A program made the position numbers and the translations under genes. The notes beneath the pieces were generated by a model. That model was not told the origin of the DNA. It worked only from the letters and a program-made list of their open reading frames with translations, and ran no database searches. Of a stretch of DNA of 64,000 nucleotides, positions 34,806 to 42,596 are shown in pieces; position 1 is the first letter of the stretch; every line of letters begins with the position of its first letter. This stretch comes from Alphaproteobacteria bacterium (GTDB taxonomy: Bacteria > Pseudomonadota > Alphaproteobacteria > Geminicoccales > Geminicoccaceae): NCBI GenBank assembly GCA_026990035.1, contig JALSIM010000040.1, positions 1 to 64,000 of the forward strand. Direction: 5' to 3'.

Positions 34806-35047
34806 TGCGCACCATTTTCGTGATGGTGAAATGCGAGCTCGGGCGGGCCTACGAGGTCGCCGATGCGGCTCTCGAGCGGATCGAGCAGGTCTCCGAGGTC
34901 TATTCCATCTCGGGCCAGTACGACCTCATCATGAAGTTCCATCTCGACGAGGAGGTCGATATCGGCCGCTTCGTCACCAGCCGGGTGCAGACCCTGCCCG
35001 GGGTCAAGGACACCTTCACCCTGATCACCTTCAAGGCCTTTTCCTGA
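34805..35047 (+). CDS. Stand-alone Lrp/AsnC ligand-binding (RAM) domain protein
   Basis: A protein of 80 residues equal to the C-terminal RAM domain of Lrp/AsnC regulators, without the DNA-binding part: TIFVMVKCELGRAYEVADAA, then SISGQYDLIMKFHLD and TLPGVKDTFTLITFKAF. Such single-domain proteins form rings that may bind amino acids. It is coupled to the helicase gene by TGATG, and the Nudix gene follows after ten bases. Confidence 0.85.
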   Translation: MRTIFVMVKCELGRAYEVADAALERIEQVSEVYSISGQYDLIMKFHLDEEVDIGRFVTSRVQTLPGVKDTFTLITFKAFS

Positions 35048-35057
35048 GCCCGAGGAG

Positions 35058-35681
35058 ATGGCGAAGCGGCGCCATTTCGAGATCCTCGAACGCCGCCGCT
35101 GTCACGACGGCTTCTTCAAGCTCGATCTCCTGCGCCTGCGCCACGAGCGCTTCGGCGGCGGCTGGAGCGTGCCGCTTTCGCGCGAGCTCTTCCTCCAGCG
35201 GGAGGCGGTGGCCGCCCTGCCCTGGGATCCGGGCAGCGATCGGGTGGTGCTGATCGAGCAGTTCCGTTCCGGGGCCATCGGGGCTCCCGGCGGCCCCTGG
35301 CTGATCGAGGCGGTGGCCGGCCTGCGGGAGCCCGGCGAGGATCCCGAGACCGTGGCCCGGCGCGAGGTGGCCGAGGAGGCCGGTCTGCGAGTGGGGCGTC
35401 TCGAACCGGTCGGCGCCTATCGCTCCAGTCCGGGCGCCACCAACGAGCTGGTTCACGTGTTCATCGCCGAAGTGGCGGCCCCGGCCGCGGGCGGGATCTT
35501 CGGTGTCGAGGGCGAGCACGAGGACATCCGCAGCCTGGTTCTCGCCGCCGAGGAAGCCTTCGCCTGGCGTCGGGCGGGGCGGATCACCGCCGCCACGGCG
35601 GTGGTGCCGTTGCTCTGGCTCGAGGCCCACCGCGCGCGGCTGCGGGCGCGATGGGCCGGCGGGGGCGAAACGCCGCCTTGA
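35058..35681 (+). CDS. Nudix hydrolase, ADP-ribose pyrophosphatase-like
   Basis: A protein of 207 residues with a perfect Nudix box, GLREPGEDPETVARREVAEE followed by AGL (about residues 94-116). The N-terminal VPLSRELFLQREAVAALPWD and VVLIEQFRSGAIG match the ADP-ribose pyrophosphatase (NudF) group, which cleaves ADP-ribose to AMP and ribose 5-phosphate. It follows the RAM-domain gene by ten bases. The promoter of the next gene overlaps its stop. Confidence 0.9.
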   Translation: MAKRRHFEILERRRCHDGFFKLDLLRLRHERFGGGWSVPLSRELFLQREAVAALPWDPGSDRVVLIEQFRSGAIGAPGGPWLIEAVAGLREPGEDPETVARREVAEEAGLRVGRLEPVGAYRSSPGATNELVHVFIAEVAAPAAGGIFGVEGEHEDIRSLVLAAEEAFAWRRAGRITAATAVVPLLWLEAHRARLRARWAGGGETPP

Positions 35682-35706
35682 AGGCGGAGGTCGTCGCGGC
35701 TAGCTG
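35678..35706 (+). promoter_or_regulatory. Candidate promoter for the NDUFS4-like gene
   Basis: TTGAAG (35678-35683) and TAGCTG (35701-35706) are spaced by 17 bases. The -35 overlaps the Nudix stop codon. Confidence 0.5.
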
Positions 35707-35755
35707 TCGGGCGGCGGAAGCCGTCACCTGGAACCGACGCGAGGACGGGAGAACC

Positions 35756-36043
35756 ATGCCAGCGCGCATCTACCAGCCAGCCAAGACTGCCACCTCTTCC
35801 GGTCGCGCAAAGACCCGCTGGTGGGTGGTGGAGTTCGAGCCGCGGAACCGTCCCGAAGCGGAGCGGCTGGTGGGCTGGGTCGGCTCGCCGGACACCGAGC
35901 AGCAGGTCCTGCTGCGCTTTTCCTCCCGCGAGGCGGCGATCCAGTACTGCCGGCGGCGCGGCATCGCCTTCGAGCTCGAGGAACCGCATGTCCGCGCCAT
36001 CCGTCCCAAATCCTACGCCGCCAACTTCCTCCGCCGCGTCTGA
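35756..36043 (+). CDS. Complex I accessory subunit, NDUFS4-like (ETC complex I subunit)
   Basis: A protein of 95 residues from the ATG at 35756 with GGGAG before it. It shows the family pattern: MPARIYQPAKTATSSGRAKT, RWWVVEFEP, DTEQQVLLRFSSREAAIQYC and the C-terminal PKSYAANFLRRV. This 18-kDa accessory subunit of NADH:quinone oxidoreductase is shared by mitochondria and alphaproteobacteria and supports the lineage call. It is a single gene beside tRNA-Arg. Confidence 0.92.
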   Translation: MPARIYQPAKTATSSGRAKTRWWVVEFEPRNRPEAERLVGWVGSPDTEQQVLLRFSSREAAIQYCRRRGIAFELEEPHVRAIRPKSYAANFLRRV

Positions 36044-36050
36044 GGGGCGA

Positions 36051-36079
36051 TTGGCGCGACCCGTCGGTGCGGCTATGAT
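36051..36079 (+). promoter_or_regulatory. Promoter of tRNA-Arg
   Basis: TTGGCG (36051-36056), 17 bases, then TATGAT (36074-36079, 5/6 to consensus). The predicted start near 36086 is two bases before the mature tRNA 5' end at 36088. Confidence 0.65.
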
Positions 36080-36087
36080 CCTGCCGG

Positions 36088-36164
36088 GCGCCCTTAGCTC
36101 AGTCGGATAGAGCAGCTGCCTTCTAAGCAGCGGGTCGGGGGTTCGAGTCCCTCAGGGCGCGCCA
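36088..36164 (+). tRNA. tRNA-Arg (anticodon TCT)
   Basis: A complete 77-base cloverleaf. The acceptor stem is GCGCCCT paired with AGGGCGC, and the D arm begins TAGCTCAG. The anticodon stem GCTGC/GCAGC encloses CTTCTAA (anticodon TCT). The T arm has GGTTCGAGTCC, and the discriminator G is followed by an encoded CCA. It reads AGA codons, which are rare in this GC-rich genome. No integrase or duplicated tRNA end was noticed next to it. Confidence 0.97.
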
Positions 36165-36184
36165 CAGCCCGACGGGCGCTGCAG

Positions 36185-36218
36185 CCGCGGCCGGCGGGGC
36201 CGTGGTCCGGTTTCCTTT
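36185..36218 (+). terminator. Terminator after tRNA-Arg
   Basis: An eight-base-pair stem (36185-36192 with 36198-36205, one G-T pair) with a five-base loop is followed by TCCGG and then TTTCCTTT. It lies just after the tRNA and before the convergent pseI stop. Confidence 0.5.
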
Positions 36219-36222
36219 CCCC

Positions 36223-37278
36223 TCAGTCGGCGATCAGATCCCAGGAGAGCGGGGTGCCCCGGGGGATGTCCACCCGGGCGCGCCGGCCGAGGAGCTCCGG
36301 CAGATGCTTGGGCGACAGCCCGAAACCCGGGCGGATCGAGCGGACGTTCGCCTCGGTGAGGGTCTCGCCGGCCCGGATGCTCGCGACCGCGTAAAGGGAA
36401 CGGCGGAACACCCGGCTCGATTCCTCGCTCGGCGACAGGCCCCGCTTGGGCTCGCCGATGGCGGCGAAGGCGTCGCGGCAATCCCGGCAAAGGCGGGCGA
36501 ATTCCCCGGGCTCGAGGGAGAAGGCGGCGTCCGGCCCGCCCTCGGCCCGGGCGAGGGTGATGTGCTTCTCGATCGCCACCGCCCCCAGGGCCACCGCCGC
36601 CACCGCCACCGCGGTGCCGAGGGTGTGGTCGGAGAGGCCCACGGGGCATCCGGTGAGCTCGCGGAGGCGGGCCATGGTGGCGAGACGGCTGTCGCCGACC
36701 GGGGTCGGATAGCCGCTGTTGCAATGGAGAACGACGATCTCCCGGTTGCCCTCTTCCCGGGCGGCTTCCACCGCTTCGAGGATCTCCGCCTCGGTGGCCA
36801 TGCCGGTGGAGAGAATCAGGGGTTTGCCGGTCCGGGCGATCCGCCGCACCAGCGGCAGATCGACGATCTCGAAGGAGGCGATCTTGAACGCCGGGACCTC
36901 GAGACCTTCGAGCAAATCAACCGCCGTCGGATCGAAGGGGGTGCTGAAGACCGGAACCCCGAGACGCCGGCCCTCGGCGAACAGCGCCTCGTGCCATTCC
37001 CAGGGGGTGCTGGCCTCGCCGTAGAGCTCGTAGAGCCGCCGTCCCGCCCAGGGCCCCGTCTCGATCACGAAGCCGGGGCCATCGTGGTCGATGGTGAGGG
37101 TGTCCGGCCGATAGGTCTGGAGCTTGATCGCATCGGCGCCGGCCTCGACCGCGGCCCGCAGGAGCCGCAGCGCCCGTTCCAGCGAGCCGTTGTGGTTGCC
37201 GGAAAGTTCGGCGATGAGGAAGGGCGGACGGCCGGGGCCGATCTCGCGTCCGCCGATCGTGAAAACTTCCGCGTTCAT
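36223..37278 (-). CDS. pseI: Pseudaminic acid synthase
   Basis: A NeuB-family synthase of 351 residues that condenses 2,4-diacetamido-2,4,6-trideoxy-L-altrose with phosphoenolpyruvate to pseudaminic acid. The barrel has IAELSGNHNG (22-31), GADAIKLQ, FKIASFEI, SDHT (H218) and IEKHITL (H239); the two histidines are the metal ligands of the family. A C-terminal antifreeze-like SAF domain (about 295-351, SIRPGFGLSPKHL) follows. The start ATG at 37278 overlaps the methylase stop (ATGA). The open frame upstream lies in another frame of the methylase. Confidence 0.9.
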   Translation of the reverse strand: MNAEVFTIGGREIGPGRPPFLIAELSGNHNGSLERALRLLRAAVEAGADAIKLQTYRPDTLTIDHDGPGFVIETGPWAGRRLYELYGEASTPWEWHEALFAEGRRLGVPVFSTPFDPTAVDLLEGLEVPAFKIASFEIVDLPLVRRIARTGKPLILSTGMATEAEILEAVEAAREEGNREIVVLHCNSGYPTPVGDSRLATMARLRELTGCPVGLSDHTLGTAVAVAAVALGAVAIEKHITLARAEGGPDAAFSLEPGEFARLCRDCRDAFAAIGEPKRGLSPSEESSRVFRRSLYAVASIRAGETLTEANVRSIRPGFGLSPKHLPELLGRRARVDIPRGTPLSWDLIAD

Positions 37279-37931
37279 GGTCCCGTTCCGCCTCGCTTCT
37301 CCAGCAGGAACCAGGTCAGATCGTCGAGCGGGAACACCGGGTCGCGGCGCCAGACGAACCCGTAGTCGACCAGCGCCAGATCGGCGAACCGGTCCATGAG
37401 CTCGCCGGCGAAATCGCGCTTGAACAGAAGCCCCCGTTCGCCGCGGTAGGGCACCTCCAGGGGGGTCGGATTGTAGTACTCCACCACCAGGAGATAGCGT
37501 CGGCTCGCGGCGTGGAGGCGGTCGTAGGCCTCGGGCAGCCGCTCCGGTGCGACGTGGATCAACACCCCGGCGGTGAAGGCGAGGTCGAACGGCGTCTCGG
37601 GGGTGAAGTCGAAGAGGCTCGCGAGATGGGCCTCGACCCGGGGGATCCGGGCCAGTTCGGCATGGGCTTTCCCGTTGATCTCCACCCCGGCGAGCCGCGC
37701 ATGCGGCAGCAGCTCGCCGATGGCGATCAGGTTGAGGCCGATGTTGGCGCCGAGCTCGAGCACGCTCTGCACGCCCGGCGCCCGGGCGAGGATTCGGGCG
37801 AACAGACGGCGCTTGCCGGCGAGCTGGTCGAGCCGGCGGTTGCGGTCCACGTAGGCGTCGCCGAACGCCCCGGCCCAGACCTCCTCTTGACGGGATTTGC
37901 CCGGGCTCCACTCTGCTTTCCGACCGTTCAC
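37275..37931 (-). CDS. Pseudaminic acid biosynthesis-associated methylase
   Basis: A SAM-dependent methyltransferase of 218 residues. The N-terminus SRQEEVWAGAFGDAYVDRN is typical of the methylase family tied to pseudaminate loci (TIGR03587). LELGANIGLN is the SAM-binding loop. It likely adds a methyl group to pseudaminate or a linked sugar. I chose the GTG at 37931 because AGGGGAG lies eight bases upstream; a start at 37991 would cross the divergent gene's start. Only 14 bases separate its start from that of the divergent PseG-PseH gene. Confidence 0.82.
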   Translation of the reverse strand: MNGRKAEWSPGKSRQEEVWAGAFGDAYVDRNRRLDQLAGKRRLFARILARAPGVQSVLELGANIGLNLIAIGELLPHARLAGVEINGKAHAELARIPRVEAHLASLFDFTPETPFDLAFTAGVLIHVAPERLPEAYDRLHAASRRYLLVVEYYNPTPLEVPYRGERGLLFKRDFAGELMDRFADLALVDYGFVWRRDPVFPLDDLTWFLLEKRGGTGP

Positions 37932-37945
37932 CGAAGGAACTCCCC

Positions 37946-39472
37946 TTGTCGAGCCGACCGCGAGCCCGCACACGATCCTCGCCACCCGCACCGGGCGGCC
38001 TCGCCCTGATCTGTGCGAATGCCGGCATCCGGATCGGTGGGGGTCATGTAATGCGCTGTCTGGCGATTGCCAATGCGCTCGCGGAACGGGGCCTGCGATG
38101 TCGTTTCCTGCTGCCCGGCGGTGGTGAGGTCTTCGTGCCCCTGGTTCTCGCCCGGGGACACGAGGTCGAGGTTCTTTCCGGTCCGCTGCATCGACATGCC
38201 TCGGCGCTTTCGAGCCGCCTTCCCGACCCCGTCGATCTCGCCATCATCGACGATTACGAGAGCACCCCGGCCTTCGAGGCGGAGCTCCACGCGCGGTCCC
38301 GGCGACTGGTGGTCGTCGACGATTTCGCCCACCGCCGGCATCGCTGCGACGTCCTGCTCGCACCCGGAGCGACGGCGGAGGAGGGCGAATCGTCACCGGC
38401 CGGAGAAGGGCCGCGGTACCTTCTTTGCGGCCCACGCCACGCGCCCCTGCGGCAGGAATTCGCGGCGCTTCGCCCGCGGGCGCTGCGGCGGCGGATGGCC
38501 GGGGGCGAAGTGCGGCGCGTGCTGGTGACGATCGGCCTCACCGATCCGGCGGGTCTGTCCGCGCCGGTGACCGAAGCCCTGCTCGGCCTTCCCTTCGATC
38601 TCGAGGTGGACATCGCCGTCGGCGCCGCGGCACCCGGGCTTTCGGCTCTGCGCCGCCTCGCCGAGGAGCCGCGGGTCCGGCTCCACGTCGATACCGACGA
38701 AATGGCGACGCTGATGTGCGAAGCCGATCTCGCCATCGGTGCCGGAGGCTCGTCCAGTTTCGAGCGATGCTGCCTCGGTCTGCCGACGCTCGCCTATCTG
38801 ATCGCCGAGAATCAGCACGGAATCCTCCGCGATCTGGAGCGGCGCGGCGCTCTTCTGCGAATGGGCGAGGCGGCGCGGTTCGACGCCCGGGAGCTTGCGG
38901 CAGCCGTTCGTGCATTGATACGGGACGGGGAAAGGCGAAAACGCATGGCCGCCGCCGCTGCGGCGGTGTGCGACGGGCGGGGCGTCGAGCGGCTCCTCAC
39001 CTTGCTGATGACGAAGGGAACGGCGGCCGAGCTCCAGCTGCGTCCTGTGCGCGAGGAGGACTGCGATCGCCTCTACGACTGGCGCAACGATCCGCACGCC
39101 CGTCGGATGGCGATCCGCCGCGAGGCGATCGACTATTTCGATCACCGCAGGTGGTTCGCGGAGGCCTCGGCCGATCCCGACCGGATTCTCCGGATCGCCG
39201 AAGTGGACGGGCTGCCGGTGGGTTCCGTCCGTGCCGATCGCCGGCGCGAGGGATGGGTGCTCTCCTGGACGGTCGCGCCCGAAGCGCGATCACGGGGGTT
39301 CGGAAAGCGCATGGTCCACGGCTTCGCGGTCGGCCTCTCGGGCCCGGTGGTGGCCTACATCCGCGAAGAGAACGCCGCCTCCAAGCGGATCGCGGCGGCG
39401 GCCGGACTGCGCCTCACGGGGATCCGGGAAGGGATCGAAACCTGGATCCGCGACGGCTCTCCCGGCGTGTGA
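37946..39472 (+). CDS. Fused PseG-PseH: UDP-6-deoxy-AltdiNAc hydrolase and GNAT acetyltransferase
   Basis: One chain of 508 residues, starting at a TTG (37946) with AAGGAA upstream. Residues about 20-350 are PseG, the GT-B-like hydrolase that removes UDP: GIRIGGGHVMRCLAIANALA (catalytic His, H34), VVVDDFAHRRH, and the GAGGSSSFERCCLGLP nucleotide site. Residues about 362-508 are a GNAT-type N-acetyltransferase (PseH): RPVREEDCDRLYDWRNDPHA, then EARSRGFGKRM for acetyl-CoA. In pathway order PseH acts before PseG, so the fusion joins two consecutive steps. In Campylobacter and Helicobacter these are separate genes. Confidence 0.87.
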   Translation: MSSRPRARTRSSPPAPGGLALICANAGIRIGGGHVMRCLAIANALAERGLRCRFLLPGGGEVFVPLVLARGHEVEVLSGPLHRHASALSSRLPDPVDLAIIDDYESTPAFEAELHARSRRLVVVDDFAHRRHRCDVLLAPGATAEEGESSPAGEGPRYLLCGPRHAPLRQEFAALRPRALRRRMAGGEVRRVLVTIGLTDPAGLSAPVTEALLGLPFDLEVDIAVGAAAPGLSALRRLAEEPRVRLHVDTDEMATLMCEADLAIGAGGSSSFERCCLGLPTLAYLIAENQHGILRDLERRGALLRMGEAARFDARELAAAVRALIRDGERRKRMAAAAAAVCDGRGVERLLTLLMTKGTAAELQLRPVREEDCDRLYDWRNDPHARRMAIRREAIDYFDHRRWFAEASADPDRILRIAEVDGLPVGSVRADRRREGWVLSWTVAPEARSRGFGKRMVHGFAVGLSGPVVAYIREENAASKRIAAAAGLRLTGIREGIETWIRDGSPGV

Positions 39473-39493
39473 AGCATCGCCCCGACGAGAGCT

Positions 39494-40702
39494 TCAGAGG
39501 CCGCAGACCTCCCGCAGGGCCTCCACCACCCGCTCGACCTCCTGTTCCGTCATTCCGACGAACAGCGGCAGCGACAGGCAGCGGGCGTAGAACCGCTCCG
39601 CCCCGGGCAGCCTCGGGTCCGGGTTCCGCGACCGGTAGAGGGGCTGGAGATGGAGCGGGATGTAATGGACCTGGCTGCCGATGCCGCGCTCCCGAAGGCG
39701 GCGCATCACCGTCGCCCGGTCGATACCGAGGGCGGGAAAGTCGATCCGCACCACGTAGAGATGCCAGCCCGGCTCGGCCCCGGCGACGCGACCGAGGGGC
39801 CGGATTTCCGGTGCCAACGGCGCCAGCAGGCGGTCGTAGGTGGCGACCAGCCGCCGCCGCGCGGCGAGAAAGGCGTCGAGCTTGCGGAGCTGGCTCGCCC
39901 CGAGGGCGGCATGAATATCGGACAGCCGGTAGTTGAGGCCGAGTTCGCGGAGCTCGTAGTACCAGGGGTTCGGCTCTCCCTGCGCATCGAAAGCGGCGGC
40001 ACGCTCGGCGAAGCGGGCGGGATCGCGTTCGATGCCGTGGCTGCGCAGCCGGCGCAGGCGCTCGGCGAGGAGCGGATCGGCGGTGGTCACCATGCCGCCT
40101 TCGCCGCAGGCGATGGTTTTCACCGGATGGAAGGAGAAGCAGGAGAGATCGGCGCGCGACCCGTCACCGACCGTGGCCGCACCGAGGCGATCGCGGAAGC
40201 GGGTGCCGAGGGCATGGCAGGCGTCCTCGACGATCCGGATGCCCCGATCCCGCACCATTTCGGCGATCTCCGCCATCGGGGCGGGCTGGCCGGCGTAATG
40301 CACGGGCAGGACCGCCGCCACCGGACCGCGGGCGCGGGCGAGCGCCGCCTCGAGCTGGGCCGGACCGAGGAGCGCGGTCTCGGGATCGACATCGGCGAAG
40401 ACCACCCGGCGGCCGCAAAGGCGGACGGCGTTGGCGGTGGCGGCGAAGGTGAGGGCGGGAACGATGCAGACCGCATCTTCCGGCGGGTCGAGGGCCAACA
40501 GCGCCAGATGGAGGGCGGCGGTGCCGCTCGAGCAAGCCACCGCGTATGGCGCTCCCACCGCTTCCGCGAAGGCACGCTCGAACCGCGCCACCGCGGGGCC
40601 GGTGGTGAGATGGTCGCTTTCCAGGACCTCGACCACCGCCGCCACATCCTCCGCCTCGACGGTCTGCCGACCGTAGGGGAGAAAGCGCGCAGAATGGGTC
40701 AT
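39494..40702 (-). CDS. pseC: UDP-4-amino-4,6-dideoxy-N-acetyl-beta-L-altrosamine transaminase
   Basis: A DegT/DnrJ/EryC1 aminotransferase of 402 residues. CSSGTAALHLALLAL (57-71) binds the phosphate, VEDACHALG holds the PLP ring, and K195 in FSFHPVKTIACGEGG is the Schiff-base lysine. With PseB it makes the 4-amino sugar. The ATG overlaps the pseB stop as ATGA. Confidence 0.92.
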   Translation of the reverse strand: MTHSARFLPYGRQTVEAEDVAAVVEVLESDHLTTGPAVARFERAFAEAVGAPYAVACSSGTAALHLALLALDPPEDAVCIVPALTFAATANAVRLCGRRVVFADVDPETALLGPAQLEAALARARGPVAAVLPVHYAGQPAPMAEIAEMVRDRGIRIVEDACHALGTRFRDRLGAATVGDGSRADLSCFSFHPVKTIACGEGGMVTTADPLLAERLRRLRSHGIERDPARFAERAAAFDAQGEPNPWYYELRELGLNYRLSDIHAALGASQLRKLDAFLAARRRLVATYDRLLAPLAPEIRPLGRVAGAEPGWHLYVVRIDFPALGIDRATVMRRLRERGIGSQVHYIPLHLQPLYRSRNPDPRLPGAERFYARCLSLPLFVGMTEQEVERVVEALREVCGL

Positions 40703-41736
40703 GCCTCGGTTTCACGCAGGAGCCGCCGCAGCCCTTCGGCGTCCAGCCACTCCCCGTTGCCGTCGCTGCTGTAGGCGAAGCGGTCCGGGACCCGCGGGTG
40801 GCCTTCGGCGGCGAAGGAGGTCCGCTCCCATTCCGCGAACGCCGGCTCGATGACGTAGCGGTCGCCGAGATCCACGGTGTGATGGGCGTCGTCCTCGGAG
40901 ATCATCATTTCGTGCAGCTTCTCCCCGGGGCGGATGCCGATGATCTCCCGCCGCGCCCAGGGGAGCATCGCCGCCGCCAGATCGACGATCCGCATGCTCG
41001 GGATCTTGGGGACGAAGATCTCGCCACCGCGCATCAGGGCGAAACAGCTCAGCACGAAGCGCACGCCCTGATCCAGGGTGATCCAGAAGCGGGTCATCCG
41101 CTCGTCGGTGATCGGCACCGTCTCCGCGCGCTGCTCGGCGAGGCGACGGAAGAAGGGCACGACGCTGCCGCGGGATCCCACCACATTCCCGTAGCGGACC
41201 ACGGAAAAGCGGGTGCCGAGATCGCCCGAGAGGTTGTTGGCGGCGACGAAGGTCTTGTCGGAGGCGAGCTTGGATGCGCCGTAGAGGTTGATCGGGTTGC
41301 AGGCCTTGTCCGTGGAGAGGGCCACCACCTTGCGGACCCGGTTGCGGAGTGCCGCCCAGACGAGGTTCTCCGCCCCGCCGATGTTGGTGCGCAGACATTC
41401 GTAAGGGTTGTATTCGGCCGTCGGTACCTGCTTGAGGGCGGCGGCGTGGACCACGTAATCGACCTCCCGCATGGCGAGCTCCATCCGGGTGCGGTCGCGG
41501 ACGTCACCGATGAAGAACCGCAGGCGGCGGAAGGCGTCCGCGTCGAGCTCCGCTTCCAGGGTCTCGCGCATCTCGCTCTGCTTGAGCTCGTCGCGCGAGA
41601 AGACGATCAGACGACGGGGGCGCGAATCGCGCAGGAGCAGGCGCACGAAACGGCGGCCGAAGGAGCCGGTTCCGCCGGTGACCAGCACCGAGGCCCCGTC
41701 GAAATTCATGGAAGGTTCGCCGAAGCTGCGATACAT
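40699..41736 (-). CDS. pseB: UDP-N-acetylglucosamine 4,6-dehydratase (inverting)
   Basis: An extended-SDR enzyme of 345 residues. VLVTGGTGSFGRRFVRLLL is the NADP-binding motif. It makes UDP-2-acetamido-2,6-dideoxy-beta-L-arabino-hexos-4-ulose by dehydration and C5 inversion, the first step of the pathway. VALSTDKACNPINLYGASKL replaces the usual YxxxK context with the family's DK/YG pattern. The start at 41736 has GAGGGG five bases upstream. It is followed directly by pseC. Confidence 0.93.
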   Translation of the reverse strand: MYRSFGEPSMNFDGASVLVTGGTGSFGRRFVRLLLRDSRPRRLIVFSRDELKQSEMRETLEAELDADAFRRLRFFIGDVRDRTRMELAMREVDYVVHAAALKQVPTAEYNPYECLRTNIGGAENLVWAALRNRVRKVVALSTDKACNPINLYGASKLASDKTFVAANNLSGDLGTRFSVVRYGNVVGSRGSVVPFFRRLAEQRAETVPITDERMTRFWITLDQGVRFVLSCFALMRGGEIFVPKIPSMRIVDLAAAMLPWARREIIGIRPGEKLHEMMISEDDAHHTVDLGDRYVIEPAFAEWERTSFAAEGHPRVPDRFAYSSDGNGEWLDAEGLRRLLRETEA

Positions 41737-41783
41737 GGAACCCCTCGCAAGCGGGTCGGGAGCCCGCCCGACACGGCGCCCTG

Positions 41784-41812
41784 CCGATACGCGAGCGGGG
41801 GATCGGCGTCAA
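41784..41812 (-). promoter_or_regulatory. Promoter of pseB-pseC
   Basis: On the minus strand TTGACG (41807-41812) and TATCGG (41784-41789) are spaced by exactly 17 bases, about 48 bases before the pseB start. It is one of the best promoter matches in the window. Confidence 0.6.
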
Positions 41813-41867
41813 CGCACCGCCGGTCCTGCGGCCCGGCGCCGTGACCACCCGGACGAGACCTGGAGCC

Positions 41868-42596
41868 ATGGCGACCCGGACACGGGAAGAAGTTTCCTAT
41901 CTGCGCGACATCCTGGAGAAGAAGGGGCTGGGATCGACGCGCAAGCTGCTGCTCCGGATTCTGGAGGAGCATCGGGACCTGTTCGGGGATTCGATCCTCG
42001 AGGTGGGGGCCGGTCTACCCGACTTTCTCGCCCGGGTACCAATGGCGAAGCGGGCCGCGCTCGATGTCGAAGCCTGCTACGCCGAGGCCTTCCGGGAAGC
42101 GGGCATCACCTTCCATCTGCGGGACCTCGACGGGCAGGATTTGGAGGACCTCGGCCTTTTCGACATCGTCGTTTGCACCGATGTGTTCGAGCATCTCCTT
42201 CGGCCGGCGGAGGCGCTGGCGCGGATCGCCCGGGTGACGAGCCCGGGCGGCGTGCTGCTGTCCCACGTGCCGAACGAGTTCGGTCTCCGCAAGATGCTGC
42301 GGGTGATGCTCGGCCGGGAGGAGAGTGTCCACTGGCACGCCGGTCAGCCGGAGTGGGAGGATCCGCATCTGCGCCGCTTCACCGATCGCGGTTACCGGCG
42401 CTTCCTCGCCCTCCACTTTCGCCACAATCTGCGTCTCAACGCCCTCAAACCCTCGCGCCACGAACGGCCCTTCAACCGGCTCGGGTTGCCCGCCCCTTAC
42501 TGCCTCCAGGCGGGTCCCACCTATCTGAGCACCAACGATCGGGAGCTGGCCCGGGAGTTCCGGCGCCGGGCGGGCCGACGCGCACGCTTCATGTGA
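41868..42596 (+). CDS. Class I SAM-dependent methyltransferase in glycan locus
   Basis: A protein of 242 residues from the ATG at 41868; a GTG at 41841 would add nine residues. SILEVGAGLPDFLARV and the following acidic LDVEACY are the SAM pocket. DIVVCTDVFEHLLRPAEAL and TSPGGVLLSHVPN are motifs of small-molecule and sugar methyltransferases. The substrate is unknown. It may methylate a sugar of the same glycan. It lies divergent from pseB and ends in an eight-base overlap with the convergent asnB-like gene. Confidence 0.75.
   Translation: MATRTREEVSYLRDILEKKGLGSTRKLLLRILEEHRDLFGDSILEVGAGLPDFLARVPMAKRAALDVEACYAEAFREAGITFHLRDLDGQDLEDLGLFDIVVCTDVFEHLLRPAEALARIARVTSPGGVLLSHVPNEFGLRKMLRVMLGREESVHWHAGQPEWEDPHLRRFTDRGYRRFLALHFRHNLRLNALKPSRHERPFNRLGLPAPYCLQAGPTYLSTNDRELAREFRRRAGRRARFM

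Noticed and set aside
36088-36222. Integration site of a genomic island at tRNA-Arg
   Set aside because: No integrase, no duplicated tRNA 3' end and no change in base composition was seen beside the tRNA, although the glycan locus starts here.
36223-38028. PseI with a 250-residue N-terminal extension
   Set aside because: The extension is an alternative frame of the methylase gene; the ATG at 37278 in an ATGA overlap gives a normal family length.
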